From the NCBI GenBank assembly GCA_963727755.1, contig CAVSHN010000017.1, positions 400,919 through 464,918 on the forward strand: a stretch of DNA of 64,000 bases. The letters are read 5' to 3'. This document shows, in pieces, positions 43,090 through 50,996 of the stretch; position 1 is the stretch's first letter; the number at the start of each line of letters is the position of its first letter. This stretch comes from DASYAN01 sp963727755. GTDB lineage: Bacteria; Chloroflexota; Ktedonobacteria; Ktedonobacterales; Ktedonobacteraceae. Under the pieces are notes generated by a model. The model did not search any database and was not told the origin of the DNA. It was given only the letters and a program-made list of their open reading frames with translations. The position numbers were made by a program, and so were the translations under genes.

Positions 43090-44823
43090 CTAGTATTTGC
43101 GCTCTTTGGGCTTGAACACCGGATCATCGATCAGAACCACGTCCTTATAATCTAGGCGTACGTCATGCGCTTTGGTGCCTTTATAAGCCAGGGTGTGCTT
43201 CAGCCAGTTAGCATCATCGCGTTGCAGGTAGTCGAGACGAAAATGGGCTCCCCGACTCTCCGTACGTGCCAGAGCCCCATGGGTAGTGGCCTCTGCACAA
43301 TCAAGCAGAAAGCCGAGTTCGAGCATCTCGACAAGTTCAGTATTGAAGCGCTTGCCCTTATCCTGCATCTGCACTTTACAGTATGCTTCTTGTAAGTCTG
43401 CAATGGTATCGAGGGCATGACGTAGACCTTTGTCGGTACGCTCGACAAACACGTGATCCATCATTTCCGACTGCAACTCGTTGCGGACACGCGCAGCAGA
43501 TTCGCCGCCAGTCGAGCTGTAGAGCCTATCGACCTGCTCGCGGGCAAATGCCTCTGGCTCCGGGGGAAGTGGGGTATAGTCATTCTCGGCAATAAACTTG
43601 GCGATGTGTTTGCCTGCACGTCGTCCAAATACAATTAGATCAACGAGCGAATTGGTACCCAAGCGGTTCGCACCGTGTACCGAGACACAGGCAACTTCAC
43701 CAGCTGCATAAAAGCCTGGCAGCGGTGTCCACTGTGGATCAATTACCACACGCGCATCCAGATCCGTTGGAATACCCCCCATTGCATAGTGTGCGCTGGG
43801 CTGGATGGGTATAGGCTCAGTAATCGGCTCAACACCCAGATAATGGCGGGCAAAGTCTGCGATATCCGGTAATTTTTCAGTGATGACCTTCGCACCCAAG
43901 TGACGCAGATCTAGATACACATACTTGCCATCTACACCACGTCCCTCTTTGATCTCCTGAATGATACAGCGAGAGACAATATCACGCGGAGCCAGATCTT
44001 CCAGCGTAGGCATATAGCGTGCCATGAAGTACTCACCCCGATCGTTGCATAATTTGCCACCCTCACCACGTGCGGCTTCGCTCATCAGGACCCCAACTTT
44101 ATAGATGCCAGTGGGATGGAACTGATACATCTCCATATCCTGTAATGGAACACCCCGGCGATACGCAATCGACATCCCATCACCCATGCAGGCAAAAGCA
44201 TTACTGGACACTTGCCAAGCTCGTCCATAGCCCCCAGTTGCAAAGAGAATCGACTTGGCATGGAACGTATGGATCTCACCAGAGCGGATCTCCAACGCCA
44301 CGACGCCACAGGCACAGCCTTTATTGACGAGCAAATCAAGCACGAGAAATTCATTGAAGAAACGCACCTGATTTTTGATCGCATTTTGATACATCGTCTG
44401 CAAGATCATATGTCCCGTGCGATCGGCAGCGTAGCAAGAACGACGGACAGGGCCCTTACCAAAGTCATGTGTGTGTCCCCCGAAGCGTCGCTGGTCAATG
44501 CGCCCATCCACCGTACGGTTGAAAGGCAAACCGCGATGTTCCAGCTCATACACTGCATCAATGGCCTCGCGTGCCAGCACCTCCGCCGCAGGCTGATCTA
44601 CCAAGTAGTCACCACCCTTGACAGTATCATACATGTGCCACTTCCAGTTATCCTCTTCCTGGTTGCCCAATGCCGCCGCCACACCACCCTGAGCGGCTCC
44701 GGTATGCGAACGCGTGGGGTAGACCTTGGTCAATACAGCAACGCTAGCATTGGGCAACTGCATCGCCGCCATCAAGCCCGCGCCACCTGCACCAACAATC
44801 ACAACATCAAATTTATGATACAT
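43090..44823 (-). CDS. sdhA: Succinate dehydrogenase flavoprotein subunit
   Basis: SdhA oxidises succinate to fumarate. The FAD motif VVIVGAGGAGLMAAMQL is at the N-terminus. The His that binds FAD covalently is in RSHTGAAQGGVAAAL. Substrate residues are in QFHPTGIYK, ARGEGGKL, HYAMGGIPTDL and HGANRLGTNSLVDLIVFGR. The C-terminal helical domain ends in KPKERKY, typical of SdhA. At 577 residues it has full length. It sits between the membrane subunit (sdhD, 23 bp upstream) and sdhB in one operon. Confidence 0.97.
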   Translation of the reverse strand: MYHKFDVVIVGAGGAGLMAAMQLPNASVAVLTKVYPTRSHTGAAQGGVAAALGNQEEDNWKWHMYDTVKGGDYLVDQPAAEVLAREAIDAVYELEHRGLPFNRTVDGRIDQRRFGGHTHDFGKGPVRRSCYAADRTGHMILQTMYQNAIKNQVRFFNEFLVLDLLVNKGCACGVVALEIRSGEIHTFHAKSILFATGGYGRAWQVSSNAFACMGDGMSIAYRRGVPLQDMEMYQFHPTGIYKVGVLMSEAARGEGGKLCNDRGEYFMARYMPTLEDLAPRDIVSRCIIQEIKEGRGVDGKYVYLDLRHLGAKVITEKLPDIADFARHYLGVEPITEPIPIQPSAHYAMGGIPTDLDARVVIDPQWTPLPGFYAAGEVACVSVHGANRLGTNSLVDLIVFGRRAGKHIAKFIAENDYTPLPPEPEAFAREQVDRLYSSTGGESAARVRNELQSEMMDHVFVERTDKGLRHALDTIADLQEAYCKVQMQDKGKRFNTELVEMLELGFLLDCAEATTHGALARTESRGAHFRLDYLQRDDANWLKHTLAYKGTKAHDVRLDYKDVVLIDDPVFKPKERKY

Positions 44824-44846
44824 AATTAATTCTTATCCTTCTTTCC

Positions 44847-45275
44847 CTATCTGACAGGAGGAGGAACACATGGCATGCCTTGTAGAGCCGCTGGAACTGG
44901 CTGGAACGTAATTAACGTAATTGTTCCCAGCATAAAGAAAATCAACAGCAGCATTCCTACGAGCGATAGCAACCAAATACGAACACTGGCAGAACGCACA
45001 TAGTCATCGATCACCAAACGTAGACCATTCATACCATGCGTCAACGCCAGAGTAAGCAGCAACCAATCGAAGAGCCGCCAGAAGGGGTTCGAGTAGCGCA
45101 TCGACACAAACATATAAGTAGTACAACGAACATCAGTCGTTACATGCATAACGATCAAATGCACAATAATCAGGAAAATAAGAACAACGCCAGAAACGCG
45201 AAAAAAATACCAGGAAAAAGTCTCAAACCCACCACCAGCCGGGCGAGAACCAAATCCCGTTGAAATACGCGACAT
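44847..45275 (-). CDS. sdhD: Succinate dehydrogenase membrane anchor subunit
   Basis: The 142-residue protein has three membrane segments (FSWYFFRVSGVVLIFLIIVH, LFDWLLLTLALTHGMNGLRL, IWLLSLVGMLLLIFFMLGTI). The His in the HGMNGLR motif is the likely heme b ligand. It lies 51 bp after sdhC and before sdhA. Short N-terminal sequence RISTGFGSRPAGGGFETF is hydrophilic. The SdhC/SdhD naming is by order and could be exchanged. Confidence 0.85.
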   Translation of the reverse strand: MSRISTGFGSRPAGGGFETFSWYFFRVSGVVLIFLIIVHLIVMHVTTDVRCTTYMFVSMRYSNPFWRLFDWLLLTLALTHGMNGLRLVIDDYVRSASVRIWLLSLVGMLLLIFFMLGTITLITFQPVPAALQGMPCVPPPVR

Positions 45276-45326
45276 AAATGGCTTCCTCCTGTTGAAATGA
45301 CACTATGTGCTTTTTCCAGAGAGCAC

Positions 45327-45713
45327 CTAATGGCCTGCACTGGCAGTGGGGACATGAATAAACCAGGAGAGCACAGGCCCCATGACAAAATAAGCGGCAG
45401 GGACGAACAAAACAACGGCCACCACCAGCACAATGACAAATAGCACCTTCTGATACTTGACCGCCTTGGGCCAGAAGTCGATAAGCATGACACGTATGCC
45501 ATTGAATGCATGGTAGATAATAGCCGCAATCAACGACAAAGACAGCAATCGCACTTCCCACTGATCAAACAGCAAGATACTGGTGTTATAGACCGTAGGA
45601 CCAAAGCTGAGCATTGAAACATCAACGATATGCATCAGCAGAAATAAGAGGATAGCAAGCCCTGACACACGGTGAAATAGCCAGGACCACATACCAGATT
45701 GACCTTTGTACAT
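45327..45713 (-). CDS. sdhC: Succinate dehydrogenase cytochrome b subunit
   Basis: This is the first gene of the sdhCDAB operon. The 128-residue membrane protein has three helices and the family motif WLFHRVSGLAILLFLLMHI near the start, with a second heme/quinone region YHAFNGIRVMLID. AAGGA lies just upstream of the ATG at 45713. With SdhD it anchors the complex and binds quinone. Confidence 0.88.
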   Translation of the reverse strand: MYKGQSGMWSWLFHRVSGLAILLFLLMHIVDVSMLSFGPTVYNTSILLFDQWEVRLLSLSLIAAIIYHAFNGIRVMLIDFWPKAVKYQKVLFVIVLVVAVVLFVPAAYFVMGPVLSWFIHVPTASAGH

Positions 45714-46037
45714 CTTTTCCTTGCTCCATCATGCAGTCTGGATTCTCAGATGGTGACTACGTATCATCTCAATATTGTGGGGGTAAATTTGCTGATGAAC
45801 CTTCGTCATGGCGCTTCTGTCATAAACTTGCAGCCAATGGATCAGCCCCGGATTTTTTGAGATGATCCGTGCCTGCGTCGTATTATACTGCGCATGCGAA
45901 AGGCATGCAAATAGCCACGCCTGCTTGCAAGTTTCCAGAAGTTGACATTTAGCTAGGTGATGAATATACTTGGAGTGAACTACCTGCTTCCTTCGTTTTT
46001 TAGTCTAGTTTATTCAAAGATAAAAGGAGATTCTCCA
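45714..46037. other. 324-bp intergenic region between sdhC and the Uma2 remnant
   Basis: No gene is seen. It should hold the sdh operon promoter on the minus strand; I see no unambiguous -35/-10 pair. An AAAAGGAGA ribosome binding site at 46022-46030 belongs to the Uma2 remnant on the plus strand. Confidence 0.4.
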
Positions 46038-46133
46038 ATGGCAGCGCAACCGTCATGGCAATACATGAGTGTCGACGAATGGCGCGAACTAGAACGCACA
46101 AGCCACGATATTAAGCATGAGTACATTAAATGA
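46038..46133 (+). pseudogene. N-terminal remnant of a Uma2-family (PDDEXK) protein
   Basis: A good ribosome binding site (AAAAGGAGA) is followed by an ATG and 31 codons reading MSVDEWRELERTSHDIKHEY and IK, the standard beginning of Uma2/DUF820 proteins (elsewhere continuing HEYIDG). The frame stops there, in ATGA shared with the next gene. The catalytic part is missing. Uma2 proteins are abundant, nuclease-fold proteins of unknown role. A deletion probably fused this start to the YtkA-like gene. Confidence 0.6.
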
Positions 46134-46298
46134 TACGACGGAAACTACTAATCCTCTTTCTTGGCTTGGGGCCTCTCATTGGCATAACCTTCATAGGTAC
46201 GAGCCTCAAATCCATCATTGCCTTTCTTCATCCCACCAATTCCATCCAACAAGCTCAGGCTGGCCCCTATCAGGTCACTCTGCAGGTCAATCCTAACC
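46130..46298 (+). pseudogene. YtkA-like protein, 5' part (split by IS607 element)
   Basis: This piece encodes a basic start and signal-anchor helix (MIRRKLLILFLGLGPLIGIT), then AQAGPYQVTLQVNPN at the beginning of a beta-sandwich domain. The frame leaves the gene at 46298, where the IS607-type element begins, and continues at 48228. Joining 46130-46298 to 48228-48496 gives one open frame of 145 residues with no scar. The product is expected to be membrane-anchored and extracytoplasmic, of the YtkA/FixH-like type often found with metal transport genes. The nickel/cobalt transporter lies next to it. Confidence 0.75.
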
Positions 46299-46447
46299 GT
46301 TATCCAGAACTTAGACAAATATGGACAGGCCATACTTGAGGTCTAGTTCCTGCTTCGACGAGAGCAGTTTCGCCAGAGCTTTCACCCAAGCCAGAGCTTC
46401 TCTCTCCACAGGCGTTACGTTCCCGTGTAACTCACGGTACGCTGATC
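46299..46447 (-). ncRNA. Candidate omega-RNA (reRNA) region at the tnpB 3' end
   Basis: In IS605/IS607 elements the TnpB guide RNA is transcribed from the tnpB 3' end through the element end into the flank. By position, the scaffold here should be about 46299-46450 on the minus strand. The guide would be the flank read outward from 46298: GGTTAGGATTGACCTGCAGA. This is placed by analogy only; I did not fold the RNA. The same stretch also encodes the displaced C-terminal tail of TnpB. Confidence 0.4.
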
Positions 46448-47590
46448 TTATGCTGATTGGCTCAAATCCTGCTCGGTTTGTGCCAAATTCTTTGCTGCGT
46501 TAAAATCTCTGTCTGCAACATATCCGCATCTTTCACAGACAAAGACTCTATCAGAGAGATCTAGATCTTCATCTACCCATGAACAGCAAGAACATGTTTT
46601 TGAAGATGGAAACCACCTACTCACAGTATTAACCGTTGAGCCATACTTCTCAGATTTATAGGTGATCTGACGTTTAAATTCGTACATGCCCACATCACCA
46701 ACTACTCTGCTTAGCTTCCTATTTTTCATCATGCCTTTGACGTTCAAATCTTCAAGAACAATGATGCTAGGCTTGGTTTTCGCTATGGCATTTGTTGCTT
46801 GATGGAGTGCATCAGAACGTATATTGGCAATTCTGGCATGCATCCTTGCTAGTTTGTGAGCTGCTTTCTTTCTATTCTTGGAACCTTTTTTCTTTCGAGC
46901 ATGCTGTCTACCTAATCTGGCCAGCTTGGTTAAGTTCTTGCGCAGCGCTTTCGGGTTCTCGAATGCTTGTGCTTCTGATGTGGTAGCAAGCGTTTTGATA
47001 CCCAAATCGACACCTAGCACTAGGCCCCTTGCGGGAACTGGAGCGGCAACTTCTTCCTCAACCTGGACTGAAACATACCAACGTCCTGCTTTTTCAGAGA
47101 TCGTAGCAGACAAAATATGCACATCAGAAGTTGGAATGTAGTTAGCTTCCTTGAGCTTCAGCAATCCAAGTCTAGGCAGTTGAATATGTTTCTCGTACAC
47201 ATGGATTGCTCCTGTTAAACGAAAGCTTCCAATGCCCTTCTTCTTTGTCTTAAACTTAGGATAGCCCAGTTTGCCCTTAAACTTGCCAGACTTCTTCTTT
47301 TTAACATTGGCAAAGAAGTTCTTAAACGCTTTTTCCAGATTGCGCAAGGCTTCTTGTGGTGCGCATTTTGAGACTTCATACATCCAAGGATATGCCGTCT
47401 TCTTTAGCGCGTTTAGCTCTTTGTGCAGACTGATAGCGGTGGGCGTTTGGCGGGAAGCTTCATATTCCTCTTGATAGCGTTTAAGGCCCCAATTATATGC
47501 AAAGCGTGCAGTACCCGCATGCTTAAGGCAAGCAGTAATTTGAGCCTTATTCAAGGCCAATTCTGTTTTATAGCCTCTAGTAATCTTCAT
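46448..47590 (-). CDS. tnpB: RNA-guided TnpB nuclease of IS607-type element
   Basis: The 380-residue TnpB has all three RuvC acidic residues: Asp near 195 (VLGVDLGIKTLAT), Glu near 276 (IIVLEDLNVKGM) and Asp near 360 (DRDFNAAKNLA). The zinc knuckle is CSCCSW...CERCGYVA. It should therefore be able to cut DNA under guidance of the omega RNA. After the frame's stop, a second frame encodes a family-like tail (ELHGNVTPVEREALAWVKAL, AKLLSSKQELDLKYGL) down to about 46311, so the C-terminus seems to have been shifted by one indel. The catalytic core is unaffected. The start overlaps the recombinase gene by 14 bases. Confidence 0.92.
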   Translation of the reverse strand: MKITRGYKTELALNKAQITACLKHAGTARFAYNWGLKRYQEEYEASRQTPTAISLHKELNALKKTAYPWMYEVSKCAPQEALRNLEKAFKNFFANVKKKKSGKFKGKLGYPKFKTKKKGIGSFRLTGAIHVYEKHIQLPRLGLLKLKEANYIPTSDVHILSATISEKAGRWYVSVQVEEEVAAPVPARGLVLGVDLGIKTLATTSEAQAFENPKALRKNLTKLARLGRQHARKKKGSKNRKKAAHKLARMHARIANIRSDALHQATNAIAKTKPSIIVLEDLNVKGMMKNRKLSRVVGDVGMYEFKRQITYKSEKYGSTVNTVSRWFPSSKTCSCCSWVDEDLDLSDRVFVCERCGYVADRDFNAAKNLAQTEQDLSQSA

Positions 47591-48167
47591 CCGGTTTCTC
47601 CATCACTTGCTCTATACACTTCTTGACTTGTTCTGCACTCCGTTTGCTATTGCGTCTGCCATAAATTCGGCTACACATGCTTGTGATCACAGCTACAAAA
47701 TCGTCTACCAGCTCATTGTCCGTATCGCTTGGGAATATAACTTCTAGCTTCCTACCTTGCATATGCATGAACTGCTCAATATAGTTGAAGCCAAAACGTG
47801 TAAGACGGTCTTTATGCTCCACTACGATGGTTCCTATGCTGGCATCCATTAGCAATTTCATCAGTTTAGGACGTTGGTCGTTAAGTCCAGAGGCAATTTC
47901 CGTGACTTCTTTTGCTACCTGATAGCCTTTTGCAATGGCATATTCGTGAAGCCTCTCCAGTTGTCGCGTCACATCAGCTTTCTGATCTGCTGACGATACT
48001 CTCGCATAAAGAGCAACACGGCCTGTTATCGGAATTTGTACAAGAGGATCTCGTACAATCACAATACCGGTGGCTGTTTTATAGGCATCTAGCTGTCCTG
48101 CTTTGTACCATCGCCAAGCAGTTTTATACGAGATGCCTTGTTGTTTGGCATATTGACTTAGCTTCAT
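47577..48167 (-). CDS. tnpA: IS607-type serine recombinase TnpA
   Basis: The 196-residue product has an N-terminal MerR-like helix-turn-helix (MKLSQYAKQQGISYKTAWRW) and a resolvase catalytic domain with the active serine near residue 57 (VALYARVSSADQKADV) and IVVEHKDRLTRFG. This is the compact IS607 type, in which the DNA-binding domain precedes the catalytic domain. It carries out insertion and excision of the element without target duplication. Complete and apparently functional. Confidence 0.93.
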   Translation of the reverse strand: MKLSQYAKQQGISYKTAWRWYKAGQLDAYKTATGIVIVRDPLVQIPITGRVALYARVSSADQKADVTRQLERLHEYAIAKGYQVAKEVTEIASGLNDQRPKLMKLLMDASIGTIVVEHKDRLTRFGFNYIEQFMHMQGRKLEVIFPSDTDNELVDDFVAVITSMCSRIYGRRNSKRSAEQVKKCIEQVMEKPDEDY

Positions 48168-48227
48168 GTCTACAGTTTACCATAGATTGTACAGGCTTGT
48201 CAACAGTTTAAGCAATTGGATTTAACC

Positions 48228-48496
48228 CTCCAAGTACGACAGGACCAGCCGACCTCACATTCCAGATTGTACATTCGGCGACTCAGCAGCTAGTCACCAA
48301 TGCCCACATTTCCCTCGAGAACAACATGGAGTCAATGGATATGGGCACAGATCGTGTCAACACTAGCCAACAGAGCAACGGCATCTACCTTGCCCACACC
48401 CAATTCTCGATGAGCGGTATCTGGCAAGTAAGGGTTACGATTGTCATACCCGGCCAGCAAACTGAGCGTACCGTCTTTGAAATCGCAGTCCGCTAA
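48228..48496 (+). pseudogene. YtkA-like protein, 3' part (split by IS607 element)
   Basis: This is the continuation of 46130-46298: PPSTTGPADLTFQIVHSATQ, then ISLENNMESMDMGTDRV and SMSGIWQVRVTIVIPGQQTE, ending FEIAVR and a stop at 48494-48496. The MxMGT pattern and the final beta strands fit YtkA-like/FixH domains. It has no start of its own and is silent while the element is in place. The stop lies directly against the convergent nickel/cobalt transporter stop. Confidence 0.72.
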
Positions 48497-48497
48497 A

Positions 48498-49589
48498 TTA
48501 TTCTCTTGCCACAGCTGTCTTGACCTCAAGATCATCGTACCGTTTGACTTTATAAATGATCGTTGAAACGGCCCAGCTCACAACAAAGATACCAATAATG
48601 TAGTAGCCAATCACCCCAAAATTATTGTTCAGCCCCCCAACGAAGTCCCAGAAACCACCAGTTAGGTTAAGCGCACTACTAATGATACTAAATAGCTCTA
48701 CTGTCCCTACTACAAGAGCTACCAGAACAGAGACCAGAGTGATATTCAGATTGTAGTATAGCTTGCGCACAGGCTTCACAAATGCCCAGCCGTAGGCCCC
48801 TAACATCAAGATGCCATCTGTAGTGTCAATCAAGCACATACCTGTGGTGAACAAGAGCGGGAATAGCAGCACAGTCCAGAGCGGCAGTCCCTTGGTAGCC
48901 AGGACAGCCGAGATACTAAGAATACCCACCTCGGTCGCTGTATCAAAGCCTAGGCCAAAGAGCACGCCTACAGGATACATCTTCCAACTGCGATCCGTCA
49001 CACGCAGCAGTGGACGGAAGAAGCGTGCCATCAGACCACGCTGATTAAGGAATTCATCCAAGGTCTGTTCATTGTACTCTCCGCCTCGCTTCACCCTCTG
49101 GAAGGCCTGAAAAATTTCCCAGAGGACCAGAAAATTCATAATGGCTATCAGATATAAAAAGAGTGCGGAGACGCTGGTACCAATAAAGCTGCCAATAAGT
49201 TTGAGATTCTCAAAGTTCTTGACCGCAGCCGCAGTAACAGCGATAGCTACAGATAAAGCTACAACAATTGTGGAGTGCCCCAGAGAGAAAAAGAAGCCAA
49301 CAGCTATTGGACGCTTCTGCTCTTGCATGAGCTTGCGCGTCACATTATCAATCGCCGAAATATGATCTGCATCGACCGCGTGACGCAAGCCAAAGGTATA
49401 AGCGGTGATCGCTAGCCCAAGCAAGAAGGCTGAATGCCCAAATAAGATTAGCGAGATGATCCAAACAAGCACATTGACAACAATCAGAAAGGTATAAATA
49501 CCGATAATCTTGCCCCGTACATCTTTTGGGTTGTCCTGAAATACATGCAAGAGCGAAGCAAGACTAAAACTACTACTAGTATTGCTCAT
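48498..49589 (-). CDS. NiCoT-family nickel/cobalt transporter
   Basis: This eight-helix permease takes up Ni2+ or Co2+. The NiCoT signatures are complete: RHAVDADHISAIDNVTRK, FSLGHSTIVV, GLGFDTATEVGIL and LFTTGMCLIDTTDGILM. The start is taken as the ATG at 49589 (MSNTSSSFSLASLLHV) because AGGAGA lies just upstream; an upstream GTG would add 14 residues. The 363-residue length is normal. I see no cobalamin or NiCo riboswitch in the 90 bp before it. The neighbouring YtkA-like gene (disrupted) may once have been a partner in metal handling. Confidence 0.93.
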   Translation of the reverse strand: MSNTSSSFSLASLLHVFQDNPKDVRGKIIGIYTFLIVVNVLVWIISLILFGHSAFLLGLAITAYTFGLRHAVDADHISAIDNVTRKLMQEQKRPIAVGFFFSLGHSTIVVALSVAIAVTAAAVKNFENLKLIGSFIGTSVSALFLYLIAIMNFLVLWEIFQAFQRVKRGGEYNEQTLDEFLNQRGLMARFFRPLLRVTDRSWKMYPVGVLFGLGFDTATEVGILSISAVLATKGLPLWTVLLFPLLFTTGMCLIDTTDGILMLGAYGWAFVKPVRKLYYNLNITLVSVLVALVVGTVELFSIISSALNLTGGFWDFVGGLNNNFGVIGYYIIGIFVVSWAVSTIIYKVKRYDDLEVKTAVARE

Positions 49590-49770
49590 GAAATCTCCTA
49601 TCAATTCATGATATGCTAAAAAAGTGACCATAAAAATTATACCTTATGGCAGAGCCTTATTGCAAATAATTTGCAAATGCTTATCTTTACTTTCTGGGAA
49701 TAATTCTTGATAGATAAAAGCCGCCGATCTCACTCATGGCACACACTAAGGCAAAGCTGTGAAGCCCAAC

Positions 49771-49806
49771 GAAAAAGCACCGACCAGCCTTGTGTAGTCG
49801 GTGCTT
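49771..49806 (-). terminator. Intrinsic terminator, minus strand
   Basis: AGCACCGAC (49776-49784) pairs perfectly with GTCGGTGCT (49797-49805). Read on the minus strand it is followed by a T-run (the A-tract at 49772-49776). It lies directly after the small acidic-tail gene and supports that gene being real. Confidence 0.8.
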
Positions 49807-49807
49807 C

Positions 49808-50065
49808 TCAGTAATCTTCGTAATCTTCGTAATCTTCCTGCTCATCAAGGTAAATTGGTCTCCTTGCGCCTCCTTGAAATCTGTCCATCGCATTTTCTCT
49901 ATCTGTGACTTCCCTGTGATATTCCTTGCCGCTGCTGTGACTATTTCGTGAGAATTTCCTCCTATATGTAGAAGTGTCAGCCTGAAGTAGGCTACTTACT
50001 ATTTTCGCAAGGTGATTAACTCTGACTGACGGAGAAGGCAAAACCATTAGTACACATGCGGTCAC
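49808..50065 (-). CDS. Small protein with acidic DYE-repeat tail
   Basis: I recognise no family. The 85-residue frame starts with a GTG (or an ATG at 50047: VLPSPSVRVNHLAKIVSSLL) and ends in a run EDYEDYEDY, encoded by a 9-bp tandem repeat (TAATCTTCG). The middle is basic and polar. It ends exactly at a strong terminator on the same strand, the main argument that it is expressed. No good ribosome binding site is visible. Confidence 0.45.
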   Translation of the reverse strand: MTACVLMVLPSPSVRVNHLAKIVSSLLQADTSTYRRKFSRNSHSSGKEYHREVTDRENAMDRFQGGARRPIYLDEQEDYEDYEDY

Positions 50066-50321
50066 TATATCGACACAAATAGATGAGGGAAAGAGGGTAT
50101 CCTGTCATGATGTTCCATGATCCGCACGTTATGTTGCATAAGCTCCTAGCCAAGTTTCTCAGTGCATTCATGCTAGTACTGATGGCTACTGGCGCGAGAG
50201 TGATGGAGACAAAGTATCCAAGCACAGTCGCCCTTCAATCCGCAGCAAGTGTTATCATGTAGTAAAGCTCTGACCAATCAAAAAGTGGTCCTGAGCAGTT
50301 ACAAGAAAGGAAGCATAATTT

Positions 50322-50855
50322 ATGCATGCAAGTGCATTTGAAGCTATAATGCTTACATGTTTTGGGGCAGCATGGCCGGTAGCCGTTGCTAAGTCCTATA
50401 AGAGCAGGAGTTCGAAGGGAAAAAGTTTGGCATTTTTGTTAGTAATCATCATTGGATACATATCCGGAATACTTTACAAACTGCTTAGTAATCCTGACTA
50501 TGTAACTTTTTTGTATGGTATAAATATTTTAATGGTTCTTGCAGACGTTGGTATTTATTTCAGGAATAAACAAATTGAAAGTATAAGAGCTAAGGCTGTA
50601 GAAGCTAAAGCGGTGGAAGCTAAGGCTGTAGAAGCTAAAGCGGTGGAAGCCAAAGCGGTGGAAGCCATGAATCCAACCCGCCAGCTTAGTCCTGCTCCAG
50701 TATCAGGCGATTTTGCACATCAGTGGGGCTACATGGTCGGTCCATTCATCGGGACGCTGCTCGCTGTTGGTGTCGCTTTCCTACTGCGTAGTTCTAGTGG
50801 ACGTGATGCGCAGAGACCAGTCTTAGCCAAGGATGACATTGAGGCGCGGTACTAA
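50322..50855 (+). CDS. Chimeric membrane protein: PQ-loop-like helices, KAVEA repeats, aquaporin C-terminus
   Basis: AAAGGAAG precedes the ATG. Residues 1-90 hold three hydrophobic helices (FEAIMLTCFGAAWPVAVAKS, LAFLLVIIIGYISGILYKLL, YGINILMVLADVGIYF), resembling small PQ-loop/SemiSWEET-like proteins. Residues 91-114 are five KAVEA units (15-bp repeats GCTAAAGCGGTGGAA). From residue 115 the sequence is MNPTRQLSPAPVSGDFAHQW, then GYMVGPFIGTLLAVGVAFLL: the second NPA-type box and last helix of an aquaporin (elsewhere MNPARS..PA..SG...HW.YW.GP). The rest of the aquaporin is missing, so this tail cannot form a channel alone. It looks like a gene fusion after a deletion. Function unknown. Confidence 0.7.
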   Translation: MHASAFEAIMLTCFGAAWPVAVAKSYKSRSSKGKSLAFLLVIIIGYISGILYKLLSNPDYVTFLYGINILMVLADVGIYFRNKQIESIRAKAVEAKAVEAKAVEAKAVEAKAVEAMNPTRQLSPAPVSGDFAHQWGYMVGPFIGTLLAVGVAFLLRSSSGRDAQRPVLAKDDIEARY

Positions 50856-50996
50856 AGGCAACAAAGGTCATTCCTGATATGGAATATTCAGCAGCAGAGA
50901 AGTAATGACGGAAGGAGGCGGCAAGCGGCAATACGCCCATAAATAGCATTTGCCGCTGCTACTCCCAACCCCTGAGACCAGACTATAACGTCTTCT

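Larger units (their letters stand above)
46299..48227 (-). mobile_element. IS607-type element with tnpA (serine recombinase) and tnpB
   Basis: The 1929-bp element lies exactly between two halves of the YtkA-like gene. Both ends share TAACC (46294-46298 and 48223-48227), so the crossover lies within a CC (GG on the minus strand), and there is no longer target duplication, as is usual for IS607. It encodes a serine recombinase and a TnpB nuclease that overlap by 14 bp. Since removal restores the host gene, the boundaries are known to within the five shared bases. Confidence 0.88.

Noticed and set aside
49590..49686. Cobalamin or NiCo riboswitch before the nickel/cobalt transporter
   Set aside because: The leader is about 90 bp, AT-rich and lacks the conserved B12-box or NiCo stems.
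50581..50668. CRISPR-like array in the KAVEA region
   Set aside because: It is a simple 15-bp coding repeat with no spacers.
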